DNA of 64,000 nt, taken from NCBI GenBank assembly GCA_028023455.1, contig JAQFVV010006200.1, positions 7,099,506-7,163,505 on the forward strand. Direction: 5' to 3'. A program made the position numbers and the translations under genes. Shown piece after piece: positions 34,361-46,700 of the stretch. The notes below the pieces were generated by a model. The model had not been told where the DNA came from. It was given only the letters and a program-made list of their open reading frames with translations, and did not search any database. The number at the start of each line of letters is the position of its first letter. Within the stretch, counting starts at the first letter, position 1. This stretch comes from Epiperipatus broadwayi. Taxonomy: Eukaryota > Onychophora > Udeonychophora > Euonychophora > Peripatidae.

Positions 34361-36889
34361 AACACGAGGGCCCAACTTTTATCTTGATCACCAATTTAGC
34401 ACTTAAAATATAAAAAATAGGTTTTTTTAAACTTCCTCAGATATAGATCTAATCTGTGTCTTTAAAATAAATCATCCACATATATAACAAAACTTAGCTT
34501 ACTCGATTTTTACAACATCAATGACTAAACCTTGCCATTTTATATAAAATAGAAGAAAACACTTGACTGTTCACAAAACAGAATCAAACTAAACTTTAAA
34601 GAAACATACAAGGCCCTTAAAGGTTTGTGGAATACCATAGAAATACCACATCATCTCTTGTGGTAATTTTTCCTATATAGGGTAAAGCCAGATACAAATA
34701 ATTTTAATAATCCCATCATATAAGAGACAAGCAGGTATTTGAAAATGAGATGTGGTAGGACATTTCTGTGAAAAAAATGTTTTAATAATTACCTAAATAG
34801 AACACAAAAAAGCATTTTTATTAATGTTACAAAAATCATGTTGACAAGTGTTATTAATTAACTTTATATTTAAAATTGCTAGCGTTAGTTTTAAAACGCA
34901 GATTGAGTTACTCTTAATTAGTTCTTATAGTAAGAAACAATATATTTGCAAAGATTTTAATTAATAAAATAGAATAAGATTAAGAGTACACATATTATTG
35001 AATAATCCTGAGAAATTTATTTACTATTTTATTGAAGGTGAATCTATTAATCAAAATATACAATAGTTTCAGCTTATGTGGAAATATATAAAAACTTGTA
35101 TGCGTAGAAAACTGGAAGTCAGATGAAATATAGTTGCACTCTCTTGTGCAATATTGATATACAATCTCAACTGAAATCGCAACAGCTCAACTGGCTTTCT
35201 CCACATTATTGCCACTAAGATTGAGAACACTCTCTTTATGATTTAAATATATAATACAGAAATAAATAAATAAATAATTCTATTGTATTCAATGTATACT
35301 GAAATTAAAATCTGAGATATCTTTCCAAGCAATTAAAGAAGCTACCGTGTTGAAGAAGTTAATTAATGAAATAACCTAGGCTGGATAAACACTGATAATC
35401 ACCATATGTAAAGATTTTATGCTTATTAGGTAATCTTAATTGTAGTTCATTACTTAAATGAAGAATGCATTACTTTAAAAAACTAAGTTATTAAAGCATC
35501 TACTGGTCAGCCTCAGTTAACAAGATGATGTCAGCTTGAATTTACTATTAATGATATCATATAAAATCATCTATAATTATGACTACAGAATCATGTCCAT
35601 CATATAACTAATCTATTCTGACCACATTTATCATCTTATGTCCCACAATTTTAGCTTTATTAACTATGGTAGCTAATTACCATATGCTATACTTGAAATT
35701 CAACATTGTCACATTCATCAAATAATATTACATAACTCCAGATAGTTAAGAAATACAAATGCTTTAAACTTTAACATAATAAACAACTTAATAAAACAGC
35801 TATTGAAAATTATCAAAATAAAGCATCTTCAAGGCTTAACATTTAATAAACTTGTTGGCATTAGCTCATGTTAATATTTATGTCACTTTTAAAATAATAA
35901 TTCTAGAATTATCTCATACTTTTGCTGTGATATACATCAATGCAAAATATCTGTGATTTTTTTTACATTCTGTAAAAAAGGTGATCAATACTGATATATG
36001 ATTTTTACATATATTTAAACAAATAGTGAAATAAACATTATGCATGAGTGCAAATCAAATTTTCTTCACTCCTGAAATTGAAAGGTGAGTTTCTAGTTCT
36101 GCTAGATACAGACAAAAAATAAAATATTACATTTTAAATACTAATAAATCACTAAATATTGAAACAGGAAGATTGCTCTGCAAGTCTTCGTTTCACCTTT
36201 CTCTTACATTTCACCTACTCTTATACCTAAATTCGAATCCCAAATCGTTCGTAGTGTATCTGTACGGCCATTTATATACTAAAATCCCGCCTAAAATAAA
36301 CCACGTAGGCATTATTACTCGTGGAGTCCAATTTTCAACCCTTTATTTTTATTGATATATAAATGTCGAGTATGTGCATGTTTACATATTCATTTAAAAG
36401 GTTATATAGGTAAAACTACACACAGACTACGATGATAACTGTTAAATATTAATATCAATCATTGGAATTATATTATTGGATTGTGGTTGTTGAGTTCATT
36501 TATTTTAAAAATATTGTGTTGCAATATTTATTTTCTATTGTAGGTAAAATAGTAATTATAAAAAGTAGTTTATAAACGGATTCGTGCAATTACAATCTAA
36601 ATGTGAAATAATTTAATATTTTTCTAAAATTATAAAGTTCCCGCCATTGAAAATTATATAAATATAAAATAAGGCTAGGTTAAGAATATAATAGATTTAA
36701 AGTAAAACATTTTGGATTATAAATTCACACTTTGTATGTCTACTTAGGAATTTCCAATTAGCAAAAGTCTTCAATGGAATGAAATAAATGTTTTAATCTT
36801 CTTTCAATCTGAGCATTTACTGAAATTTATAATTGTAAACTAAAAAAAAACCTTAAAATGGATTCCTTCTGATGTTCAGATAAGAAATA
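34361..36889. other. AT-rich sequence without recognised gene
   Basis: A 60-residue plus-strand ORF at 36173 has no recognisable family and sits in slightly less AT-rich DNA. I do not call it. Confidence 0.5.
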
Positions 36890-39000
36890 ACTAATTGATA
36901 AGAATGCAAAAGGTTAAAGGTTTGTCATGCCCCAAGGCAGGTTCTTTTATAAGATAAACAGTATATATTGAATGTTTTTTTTTTGTTTGAAGGAAGGGAA
37001 GAAACAAAAGCTGATTCTGATTCTGATGCTGTTTTTCTGCTGTTTGATTTTGCGTTTTGATTTTATTTTCTGAGGTTATAATTTTTTTTATTCTGAGAAT
37101 TCGGACGGTCTGAACTATTATTTTCGGTATGCTGATCCTGATGTTTTGCTGACCGACCATCCGTGACTTAAATAATCCGCTTTCAAGAAAATGTACAAAA
37201 TGCTGACCTATCATAGAACCGCCAATATGACTGAGTAGAGTCGGCACCGTGGCTATTTTCCTTTCGGAAATAACTGGCCGCTGCCGATGTACCATCTGAC
37301 ACATCACCAATATGCCTTAAGGAACCGCCTATGCTGCTGCAAACAGAGACTGAATTAACATGCTGCTAAATCTTATCCACTCCTGAAATGTGCTCCAGCT
37401 TCAACCACCAAAGCAACTGAAAGGTAACAAAATTAACCCAAGAGCTCTTGTGATCTAAAACCCGCTATAGCAAAAACAAACTCCCTTTTTCTCACCACAC
37501 TTATTATCATGTATGTTTTAAAAATGTATATTTAAATTTATTGCTCGATCTAAACCTTGGGTTAATATCAAATTTAAATTGTTTTATTTGCGTATTTTAT
37601 GGACTTGCATAGCATCAACCGAGCGAAGCAAATCTTAATTAATGATACTCCCCATTCCTTATAAAGAATGTAATTTTACGTTCATGAGTCCCTCCCTTAA
37701 ATGAGACTTAGTAAGCCGCTCATTCGATGACTATATTATATTTTCGTTATAATACCTAGATTTGATTTATAATCTTCCCGGATGTATGCGAGGTGTGGGA
37801 ATGACTATTGGCAGATGTGGGAGTGCGTGGGTTAATTACATTTTACTGAAATTCTCGCACTCACACCGTCCTTTTAATGTTAAACCCCATTATTTGTTTT
37901 AAGTATTTCTATTGTTATTCTGAGTTTGGGAGAGTGTAGACTCTTTTCATCAATGCAGTGAATTGCTTAAGTGCCCAATCTTTCATTATGTTTCCTTTTT
38001 TGAATCGATTATATATATATATTAGTGTTGCTGGCAAGGGTATTCGATGTTGAGATCACTTTGTTCTTTAAAAGGGCTTTAAACGGCCAAGTCCATTTCC
38101 CCTTTACTTCTTCCTGCGGTTTCCAGTCAATGTGTGTACCAGAGCGTCACACCTGGGGATGCTGATGCAGTTCTTCACAGCCATATGCTAGCATACTCCG
38201 ATCTTTAGGGCTACGGCCGAGACCAATGTGGGGTGCAACATATGCGTCTGATTTTATGATTTATTTCTTTATTGTCGTCACAAAGTTCCTGTAGTTTAAA
38301 TGGACTACCACCCTCCATCGTTTCCTAAACCTTGCGAGTACCACTGAATCCCTTTTTAAGTACTTTAAGATAATATCATACTCACACATATATTTCCGCA
38401 CTAAGCAAGTCGCTGCTGCCAAGCTCATTGGAGCCGCTCTGCATTTCTTCTGAAGTCAGCCTTTATCGTAAAACTATTTAATATCTTTTAAATATAAATA
38501 ATTCCAGTACCCTTATTCTTGGGCTTCGCATGTATTCAAGGTTTAGTAAGGCACATTCGTAAGCGATAATTGACCCAGGTTATAGATTAACAAGTAAAAT
38601 GATTTAATCAATTGTAATTAACCATTTGATGCCACTATTTAATAAATAAATAGTGCCAGAAATCATATTTAGCCACTTAATAAATCATGTTAATTTAATC
38701 AATTCTTTACGTTAGTGTTTATTTTGTGATTCATCTCATTGTCTCGTATTGTCTGGGTTATACACGTATCTATTAAGACTTTCCAAACGCTAGCTGTTAA
38801 TTTATTTATAAATCTCACGTAGTCTCTTCTCTCTCTCTGACCACCGCGGCCTGGAAAGATGTTGCTATTGTGATGGCGGGTTCGGGCTCCATCGTATTTG
38901 GTTGCGTAGTCGATCTGCTGTATTCGAATCCAGTATGACAGGCCCTGAACCCACTTGTGGTGCTGCTTTTCAAGTGTGGTGGAGAAACTGTGCAACTTGT
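36890..39000. other. GC-richer island of unknown nature
   Basis: This 2.1-kb block has clearly more G, C and CpG than its flanks, for example at 37180-37300, 37760-37850 and 38080-38260. The longest ORF is on the minus strand at 36891-37310 (139 codons, with a Q/N/K-rich middle reading TAEKQHQNQNQ). Another minus ORF lies at 38699-38995 (98 codons). Neither shows a family motif I can name. A different minus frame over 37200-37340 looks more protein-like (SSIGGSLRHIGDVSDG, then TSAAASYFRK), with a possible splice acceptor TTTGCAG just upstream on that strand. It could be the 5' end and promoter of a host gene, or the remains of an LTR element. Confidence 0.35.
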
Positions 39001-41795
39001 TTATGAAATGTGCAAATTCTGACCGTTACAATATTAAACAATAAAATACATAATGGAATTTCAAAAACCACTTTAAATATATCTAAAATTAAAAACAAAA
39101 AATATATAAATTTGAATAAATACATATAAACATTTTCACCTAGGCCTTTTAGAATTTAAAGATTACTTCAGTTTCAGAAAGTTGTGTTTTGAATTTTGTA
39201 GGTTAGTTCAAATTCATTGTTTGCAAACAATTGACTGTGCAAATACTTTCCAGTTTCTATTTTCTGATGAGTAGTATCTTTACGTTGATTAAATTCTTTT
39301 TTTTCTTGCTTTAAGATTATTTCCCTGTTCAACAGTAAAAACTCTATTAAACTTTCATTATTTTATGTGGAATTTTACTTATTATCTGACATCGTAAGAA
39401 AGAAAAGTAGATTCAAAATCAATATTTTAGAAAAACTGGAAGGCAACATCTAATCAGAATGACTACAGCTAATGTAAATGATGGTTCAATTTTGTGATTA
39501 ATCCATATAGTGAAGCTTTCCCAAACCACTATAATATAAAACTATGTCTATATGAATTACCATGATCTTGTTTTTTCACGGCAATTATGAGCTGGAACTT
39601 GGGGTTGCCTTTGACTTTATTTGTAAACATGGTCTGTGTAAACTTAATAGGCAACATTAAATGCCAGAATGTCACTTTATTTTAATGTTTGAAACCTTAT
39701 CGTAATATTTTTTCAAAATTATGATACAATTGGGACCAAAACATTGTTCAGTAATCCCAAGTATTTTTTATTAAAGTTTTATTATTAATTAATTATTTAT
39801 TATTAATCAAAATCCCAAACAACCGGATTATAATTTTAGTTAATTAAAAAAGTAACAATTTAAGTTATTATATTTACTGTTTACATCAAAGTCTATTCTT
39901 TAAATATTATAAATTTTAATTTTACTGCATCATTGCTACATAAAAATTATTATAAATTTTAAATGAACTGATTCATGTTCATAAAAATTAAGCTTTTGAC
40001 AAATATCAATGAATGTTTTAAATTTACAATACCTTTACTTATTTTCACATTTATAATTTATGAAAAATAATAATAATTAGTTTTAAATATTATTATATTT
40101 TTTATTACTATGCCAAATTATTTCTTTTATAGGACATAATAAAACAAGTGCATGTTAATAAAAAATTGATAGTTCAACAATTTTTTGACTTTTCACTAAC
40201 AAATCATCTATTCTTGAGCAGTATCTATTGAGTATTTCTGCTTAACAATGGATTGATAGATCTTCTTTTGTATTATTTAATTAACTCTTATGGATATATT
40301 TTATTTAGAAATCTTAATTTAAGATTTTATAAATGTTTAAAAACCAAATGTTCATTTATAATGTAACAATATTAATGCCCACATGGTGTAATAATAGCTA
40401 AATTTCAAATATTTCGGATTCAAATTTTAGACATTGCAGATTATATATATATATTATACCAGTCAAAATATGTTGATCCATCTAACATGAGCTGGAACTC
40501 AATTACTTCAAACCCAGTCAAGCCTGAGATTTAGATCAGGGACCAACCTAGATTCGAACCCATTCCACAGGCCTCAGATCGAACATCTAATGAATAATAT
40601 AATAATGATGGCACATAAGAATTAATTCTTAAATCTGGCCCACTAGAAGAGCGAAAGAGACAATGAGACATATTTAACAAAAGAATGCACTTATAGGTTG
40701 GAATGTATGGAAGTGGAAAGAAGATAATTCGAACTACGTAAGTTGCTTGAATAATAAAATATTTAATAAAACATTTAATGGAACAGTAAATTAATTATAT
40801 ATTTACTTGAATGTGCGTGAGAAGATGATCTACATGGTGGTAATGAGTTACATACAATTGATCACGCTATTATGATTCATACGCTCTTGTAAATAAACGA
40901 CATATACATAAATAGGTATATTTGGTGGGTGAGATCAAGATGCCAATCATTTGAATACAAAACAAACTTATAACAAATTTGAATTAATGCTTTAGTAGTG
41001 GTTCTGAAAGGTGATGATTAATGTACAGATTAATGGAGCATTCTAGGAATTATTATACATATTACGTAAACTATTTTCACGCCATCTCGGTCATGAAAAT
41101 CACTAAAATATATTTTAAAAATGGTTTACTCATTAAGGATAATACTTATGAGTATTTAATAAAATAACATACATTTAAATCAAGTTTATTTGCTTAGTGA
41201 ACAAAATATTTTTAACCATTCTTTAAATTCGGATTTAAAAAGAAAAGAACGTTTCACCTTTCTAACAGATGTATACTCTTAAATAAACGGGATAAATTGC
41301 GATGGTGGGGGGGGGGTTAAAATAAGAAGAAAACAACATTATTAATTAAACTAATTACTACTATTGGAAAGATATATATATATATAAGCAAAGCGCAATT
41401 TTATTGTTACAGTATCGAAATGTGGTCATTAATTTACATTTAATAGCAATGAAATAAAAATATTAATGTAAGAAAAGAAACATAAAAAAAAGAAAATTAA
41501 AGAGACAATTTTGATCGATAAATATAAGGATGATGTTATTAATAACCTATGCCTCGGTACTCATATTGTGGAGTCAGTAGTTTTGCCACATCTTGCATCA
41601 CATTATTTTTCAAGTCTATAGTTAACAAATGAGCTGTATGCAAATAAATTATATCTCTGTGGGCAAGATAGCATCACTGGTGTGCATAAAAAATATAAAC
41701 ATCACTGATGTACACAAAAAATATAAAATGAAGAGAAGAAACTCATTTTATCATTGATATAGGCAGTAGCCTTCAATTTCTAATTTTGGATAGAC
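39001..41795. other. AT-rich sequence without recognised gene
   Basis: Apart from a G run at about 41306 and AT runs, no element was identified. Confidence 0.55.
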
Positions 41796-41810
41796 AAGAA
41801 GCCAATTGCT

Positions 41811-41918
41811 GTCAAGCATTGGTGGTCGAGAGGTCAGCGATGGCTGCTTTACAAGCAGTTGTCCCGGGTTAGCGGGTTCACTTCCTAGCTGATGCTATGA
41901 CACATGAAAAAAAAAAAG
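41811..41918 (+). mobile_element. tRNA-derived SINE, type 2
   Basis: Starts GTCAAGCATTGGTGGTCGAG, carries the loop CTTTACAA in its anticodon arm, the doubled segment CCCGGGTTAGCGGGTTC and tail CTGATGCTATGACACATG plus A. Flanking 15-bp duplication AAGAAGCCAATTGCT is exact at 41796-41810 and 41919-41933. Confidence 0.92.
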
Positions 41919-41933
41919 AAGAAGCCAATTGCT

Positions 41934-43744
41934 ATGGTGACAAATGCATATCCACTTCTGGAAATGATTTATTTTGTATCTTTTATTAGAATGAATCTTT
42001 TTCTTATAGATGCCTTGAGTTTTTTTAACTTTTGGGATACAAAATAAAAATGAAGAATTCTTATGCTAGTACATTTTTAAAGTTCTGAAGCTATGGATTA
42101 TCTCAGGTAAGAAGTATTATATATGGTTTGAATAAAAAAATTTGTGAGTAATACAAAAATATTATCAAAAAAGATGTAATTTTAAACTTAGTTAATGATA
42201 AGTTAGAAATTATGAACAAACATGATAGTAATAATTTTTTCGGATGTTGAAATTTTTTTTTCACTCTCTTTTTTAATGGTAATCACTATTTACCTTAGCT
42301 TTTAGTTTTTCTATTTTCTGTCAATATATAGCATTTTGCTCTAACATTATTAAAACTGAAGTTATTGTGAAAATTATATCTCAAGTCAGTTTTTAAAAAT
42401 TCAATATGGCGTCAAATACCCTATTATAGTTAAGGGTGAGCTGGTTGATGTTTACAATATATATATATATATAGAGAGAGAAGTAAATTACTAGTTAATG
42501 TTAATTAGTAAATGGGCATCTAGCTACCATTAGTTAAAAGATAAAACAAGAGTGGGAAAATACTCAAATCCTTACCATTCAGCAATTGGCAAAATTAGTT
42601 AGATTATTAGGCTCTTTATAAAATTTATGAGAAAAGCCAATGGAGATATTTTCTGAGTTTTATTTTAGCAATATCGCAACTTTTGAATGATAGTCAAAAA
42701 TTGAGTGAACACCTGTTAACTACTGCTAATGATCATACATATGTATATAGTGAAGTCTTAGAACAAAAACTTATTTACTGAATAAATATAGAATAATTCA
42801 ATAGTTTACACATTCAAGGTTGCAATGGTCGTAATTAATCATCTACTATAGATATCTAAAATTATATCCAATATGCTCGCTGTAATAAAATTAAATAGTT
42901 TATTACAGCAGACAAAGATTTTCAAATACAGTATATAGATATGAATATAATATCAAAAAAGTTTTAATTTTTGCTTCAATGACTAACTAAAGATAAAAAT
43001 ACAGTATATAATTGTAGAGGGGGGGGAGAGGCAAGATTTTCTTTTAATATATTTTATTTTTAAAAGCAAATGAAATTCTAAAAATAATTTCATTATAGCT
43101 TCGAATGTACATCAACATATAATTTTTTTTACAGTTCAAATCTTAAAATGTAAAAACCATTTTTTTTTGCACACATTAAAGTTAATTTAATAACAACATT
43201 AAATTAAATTTTAATTTACTCTTGAGATGCATTAATAAAAATGTTTTAGTCAGTCACAGACAGAGTGAAAGGAAAGAAACCGTTGATCTTTCTGTTTAAA
43301 ACTCATCAAAACAACTTTGTAGTATAGATTTAGTACACAGTAGTTTATAAATCAAATCACAACAAGAAATTAAAATATTAATTAATAATTCTTTCATATT
43401 ATATATATATTTTGAATAATGAAAAATAGAATAAAAGTGTTGCCATTTCCATATTGTCAATACTCTCAACAATTGATCTGGAATTATGTCTTAAAATGTT
43501 AGCTTCTGACTGCTTTCTTTAATCACTTGTTTTTCTTTTCTTGGATAAACCAGAAACGTGATTAAAAAGGCTTAATCTAATGTATACTATTTGCTTTCTT
43601 CTAACTGAAATTCTGCATTATGTGATCAGAAACATGAGATATGTAGAGGCCTGCGTATACCAATAAAATTTATCTCACTAAACGTAATCTGTAATATGTA
43701 ATTCCAAATAATAATACAAAAATTTACAGAGCGAGGTTTGGTTA
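41934..43744. other. AT-rich sequence without recognised gene
   Basis: Simple repeats only, including an AT/GA run near 42457-42482 and a G run near 43019. Confidence 0.55.
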
Positions 43745-43985
43745 TCTTAATATATATCTGCGCACTTATAGCATATATGTGTAGAGATGGTAATCTGTAC
43801 CAACTGATGATTGCTGGTTTGGCATGAAATACATATATTGGTGATTATTTATCTTTTCAACATATATGTATTCAAGTGTATCAGTGTTATGAGATAGTGT
43901 GGAGAGTGGTGGGTCGTGTGAAAGTCTGTGATCATATACCCTATATATTACATATATAGACACAGGTATATAACAAGCCTGCATT
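43745..43985 (+). mobile_element. Hammerhead family C element, best-preserved copy
   Basis: A 240-bp dispersed element. The ribozyme at 43791-43847 is followed by TTTCAACATATATGTATTC, the GTGTATCAGTGTTATGAGATAG segment, GTGTGAAAGTCTGTG and the CCCTATATATTACATATATAG end, then a T-rich tail. In copies at 2106 and 53930 the region after GTGTGAAAG reads GTTCAAATCC, a match to a tRNA-type B box. Here it is mutated (GATCATATACC). Pol III transcription of the ancestral element is therefore plausible. No clean duplication was read around this copy. Confidence 0.82.
43791..43847 (+). ncRNA. Hammerhead ribozyme (family C), complete
   Basis: Stem I is TAATC-tgta-CCAA paired with TTGG-t-GATTA, nine perfect pairs. 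The first box is CTGATGA (43804-43810). Stem II is TGCT/GGCA with loop GGTTT and a T-T mismatch at its base. The second box is GAAA (43826-43829). Stem III is ATA/TAT with a two-base loop. The predicted cut follows A43837 in the triplet ATA. The asymmetric bulge on stem I and the T-T mismatch are the same as in family A, although the primary sequences differ. Confidence 0.88.
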
Positions 43986-43989
43986 TGTT

Positions 43990-45754
43990 ATTTTTTTTAA
44001 AAAAAACTTAAATGAGTGCTCATGTTATAAATTTTTAAATTTTAGATTTAAAAAACATACTAAATACATTTTTATCCATTGTCATTCAGATCATATAATT
44101 ACAAATAATATTCAAATTATTAGTATTTTTTAAAAGAAGGTATATTTATTTATTTTGTTTTTAATTTTTCAATCATTTTTAAGATCTGAAATATTGGGAA
44201 CAGAAAATTTGATATATAGATAAAAACATTATTAATTTCAGAGTTGTGAATTTTTTGGATTCATGAACAAATTTTTTATCCTTATTGTAAACTCAAACTT
44301 TTTAAAATGTAAAAAAGAAGGTGAGTGGCTTTATTGCTAAGGAGTTCATAAGACGTTTAAACACCAAAGCATGAAGTAACAAAATCAATCCTGAGACTCC
44401 TAACCCCAAGTTGAATGGTCTACCACTGCATCAACCAAAATAGAAATAAACATTAATGTTACTATGCATTTTTGCTTATATATGAATATTTACTTATATA
44501 TTGAATAATTTTACTTATTTTAATAATAATAAAGTTTTTAAAATAAAAAGATATATTTATTTATTTTAGTATAATTTTTATGGTAATAATTTGAATAATA
44601 AATTCAAATCAATCTAAAAAAATTGATGATTGGAAGTACCAGAGTTCGACCCACAATTCGTAAACTTTGAACTCCAGAATCTATCATTCTAAACCACACT
44701 GGACAATAAAATCAATAATTTACTTTTACCCATTAAAACTATTAATGAACTTTGCTCTTAGCAAGAAAAAGTGGAGAAATCAGAAGGAACCTCATAGATA
44801 AGTATATGAAATTTCTACTGACTGTTGACATTGGCAGGATGACTCAGTTGGTTAGAGAATTACCTTAAAATTCAATATTCAAGAATCTAAAAATCCAGTT
44901 TCAATTTCCATGCTACTGTCACTGGTTAGGTCAGCAATGCTCGAAGAAAATAAGAGAATAATAGCTCTCAAAATGTTGTGTATATACTAACCTATTAGAT
45001 GTGCTTTTACTAAGACTTGAAAGTATTTGGAATATTTAAATAAAGTTAAATTTTTCTAAAGACATTCAATACTCTTATTAGATGATGGAAATAGTCCAAT
45101 ATATAAATACAACTAGAACATCATCATCACAAACCTTTAGAAAATCATTATTCCTCTTTGGTTTTACTTCTCTTATTTAAAGTATAAATAAGCTTTTTAT
45201 TTAGCAGTTCAATGTAATCTTTGTTAAAAAATACAATATATTGAGAAATATATTATTTTTTCTTCATTGATTTCTTTGCTCTCTTCTTTACTTAGCAGCT
45301 AGATATAATTCTTTTTAAAGATTAATTATAGCATTGATTATAAATTACATAAAAATAATGCATTAAGATAGAAAAAGTAGACTATTTACAGCATTTAAGT
45401 GATTAATTTATACTCTTTTGCTTAATACATTTTTTTTATTTATAAATGGGTGTAAAAACTTAATCTTTTTATTACAAAAACATAAACACCACTTTTAAAA
45501 TTTTATTTTGATAATAGAAATTTGGGGATAATGAATATTGAGTTTAACAGTATTCTACCTGCATTCTTAAAGTTTTGATTTACAATGGGTAAATTATTTT
45601 TAATTAATTGTTGAGTTTACATTTTATCAACATATATACACATCTTCAATATTTAAAAATTATGTTCTCTAAACATATTACTTCTTTTTTCTTCAATTTA
45701 GCCACTATCATAAAGAGGCTTACTTTTAAATAAATACTTCAACTTTCCACTTGA
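43990..45754. other. AT-rich sequence without recognised gene
   Basis: No supported coding or RNA element was found. Confidence 0.55.
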
Positions 45755-45775
45755 TGAATACTATTTTGTTCACAC

Positions 45776-45832
45776 CAACTAATAATTGTTGGTTCAGCAC
45801 AAAGTACAAGTTGGGGATCATATATCTTTGGT
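45776..45832 (+). ncRNA. Degenerate hammerhead ribozyme (family C)
   Basis: CCAA, an altered first box (CTAATAA), TTGTTGGTTCAGCAC as stem II, an altered second box and TTGG are recognisable. The core mutations should abolish cleavage. Confidence 0.55.
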
Positions 45833-46068
45833 CATATGTTTATGAATGCATCTTATTACAAGGTGCTAAAAGTGGATAGAAACCAGTCCCTATCTTCTTT
45901 GTGAGTAAAGTAGTAAAAATTATAGTACAGAAATATTATTCATTAAGTAGGTAATTTTTAATCTAATAAATAACTAATAAAAATTATTAATATACTTTCA
46001 TTAAGTGGTGTATATCAAAGTTGTAAGATCAGGAAATTTGACACTTATCAATTAAACTGTAATAATTG

Positions 46069-46088
46069 TCTATCTATCTATCTATCTT

Positions 46089-46169
<81 letters not shown>

Positions 46170-46188
46170 ATATATATATATATATATA
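46069..46188 (+). repeat. (TCTA)n then (TA)n microsatellite
   Basis: About 24 TCTA units with one interruption, followed by TA repeats. It lies inside the tandem family C units. Confidence 0.97.
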
Positions 46189-46214
46189 CTGAGCAATGAT
46201 AAAGATATGGTTGT

Positions 46215-46269
46215 GATCTGGGCCAACTGATGAGTATTGATTTAGCATAAAATGTGCATCTTGGAGATT
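46215..46269 (+). ncRNA. Hammerhead ribozyme (family C), one core change
   Basis: Stem I GATC-tggg-CCAA with TTGG-a-GATT, box CTGATGA, stem II hairpin GTATTGATTTAGCAT, stem III ATG/CAT with a two-base loop, predicted cut after C46260. The second box reads AAAA in place of GAAA, so activity is doubtful. Stem III G-C here replaces A-T at 43791, a compensatory double change that supports the fold. Confidence 0.8.
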
Positions 46270-46547
46270 ATAATATTTTCCACATGTCTTTGGTCAAATG
46301 TTTATCCCTCCCATAAGAATATTAAAAGTGAATAAAAACCAGTCTCTATCTTGCATGAGAGATTATTCATTAAGTGGATAATATCTAGTCTAATAAATCA
46401 CTAATAAAAATTATTAATATATTTTCATTAAGTGGTTTGTGTCAAAGTTGTGAGATCAGTAAGTTTGACACTTATCAATTAATCTATAATAATTGACTAC
46501 CTATATATTTATATACTGAACAGTATTAAAGATATGTGTTAGAAACT

Positions 46548-46580
46548 GTGATCTGGGCCATGTGCATCTTGGGAATCACA
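46548..46580 (+). ncRNA. Hammerhead remnant (family C), core deleted
   Basis: GATCTGGGCCA is followed directly by TGTGCATCTTGGGAATCA, which is the stem III and stem I end. Both core boxes and stem II were removed by one deletion. Confidence 0.6.
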
Positions 46581-46700
46581 ATATTTGGTCATATGTTTAT
46601 GATTACACTCCTCCACAAGATGTTAAATGTGAGTAGAAATCAGTCTCTACCTTGTGTGTGAGTGAGATAGTAAAAAATATATTCCAGAAATATTATTTAT

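Larger units (their letters stand above)
45755..46700 (+). repeat. Hammerhead family C, three diverged tandem units
   Basis: Ribozyme-region remnants occur near 45776, 46215 and 46548. Between them the same unit body recurs: CACAAGGTGC/ATGTTAAA, GTGGATAGAAACCAGTC, GAAATATTATTCATTAAGT, TTTGACACTTATCAATTAA. The unit is about 330 bp once the TCTA microsatellite that expanded inside it is subtracted. This C2 subfamily has a different body from the 43745 copy but a homologous ribozyme. Confidence 0.75.
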
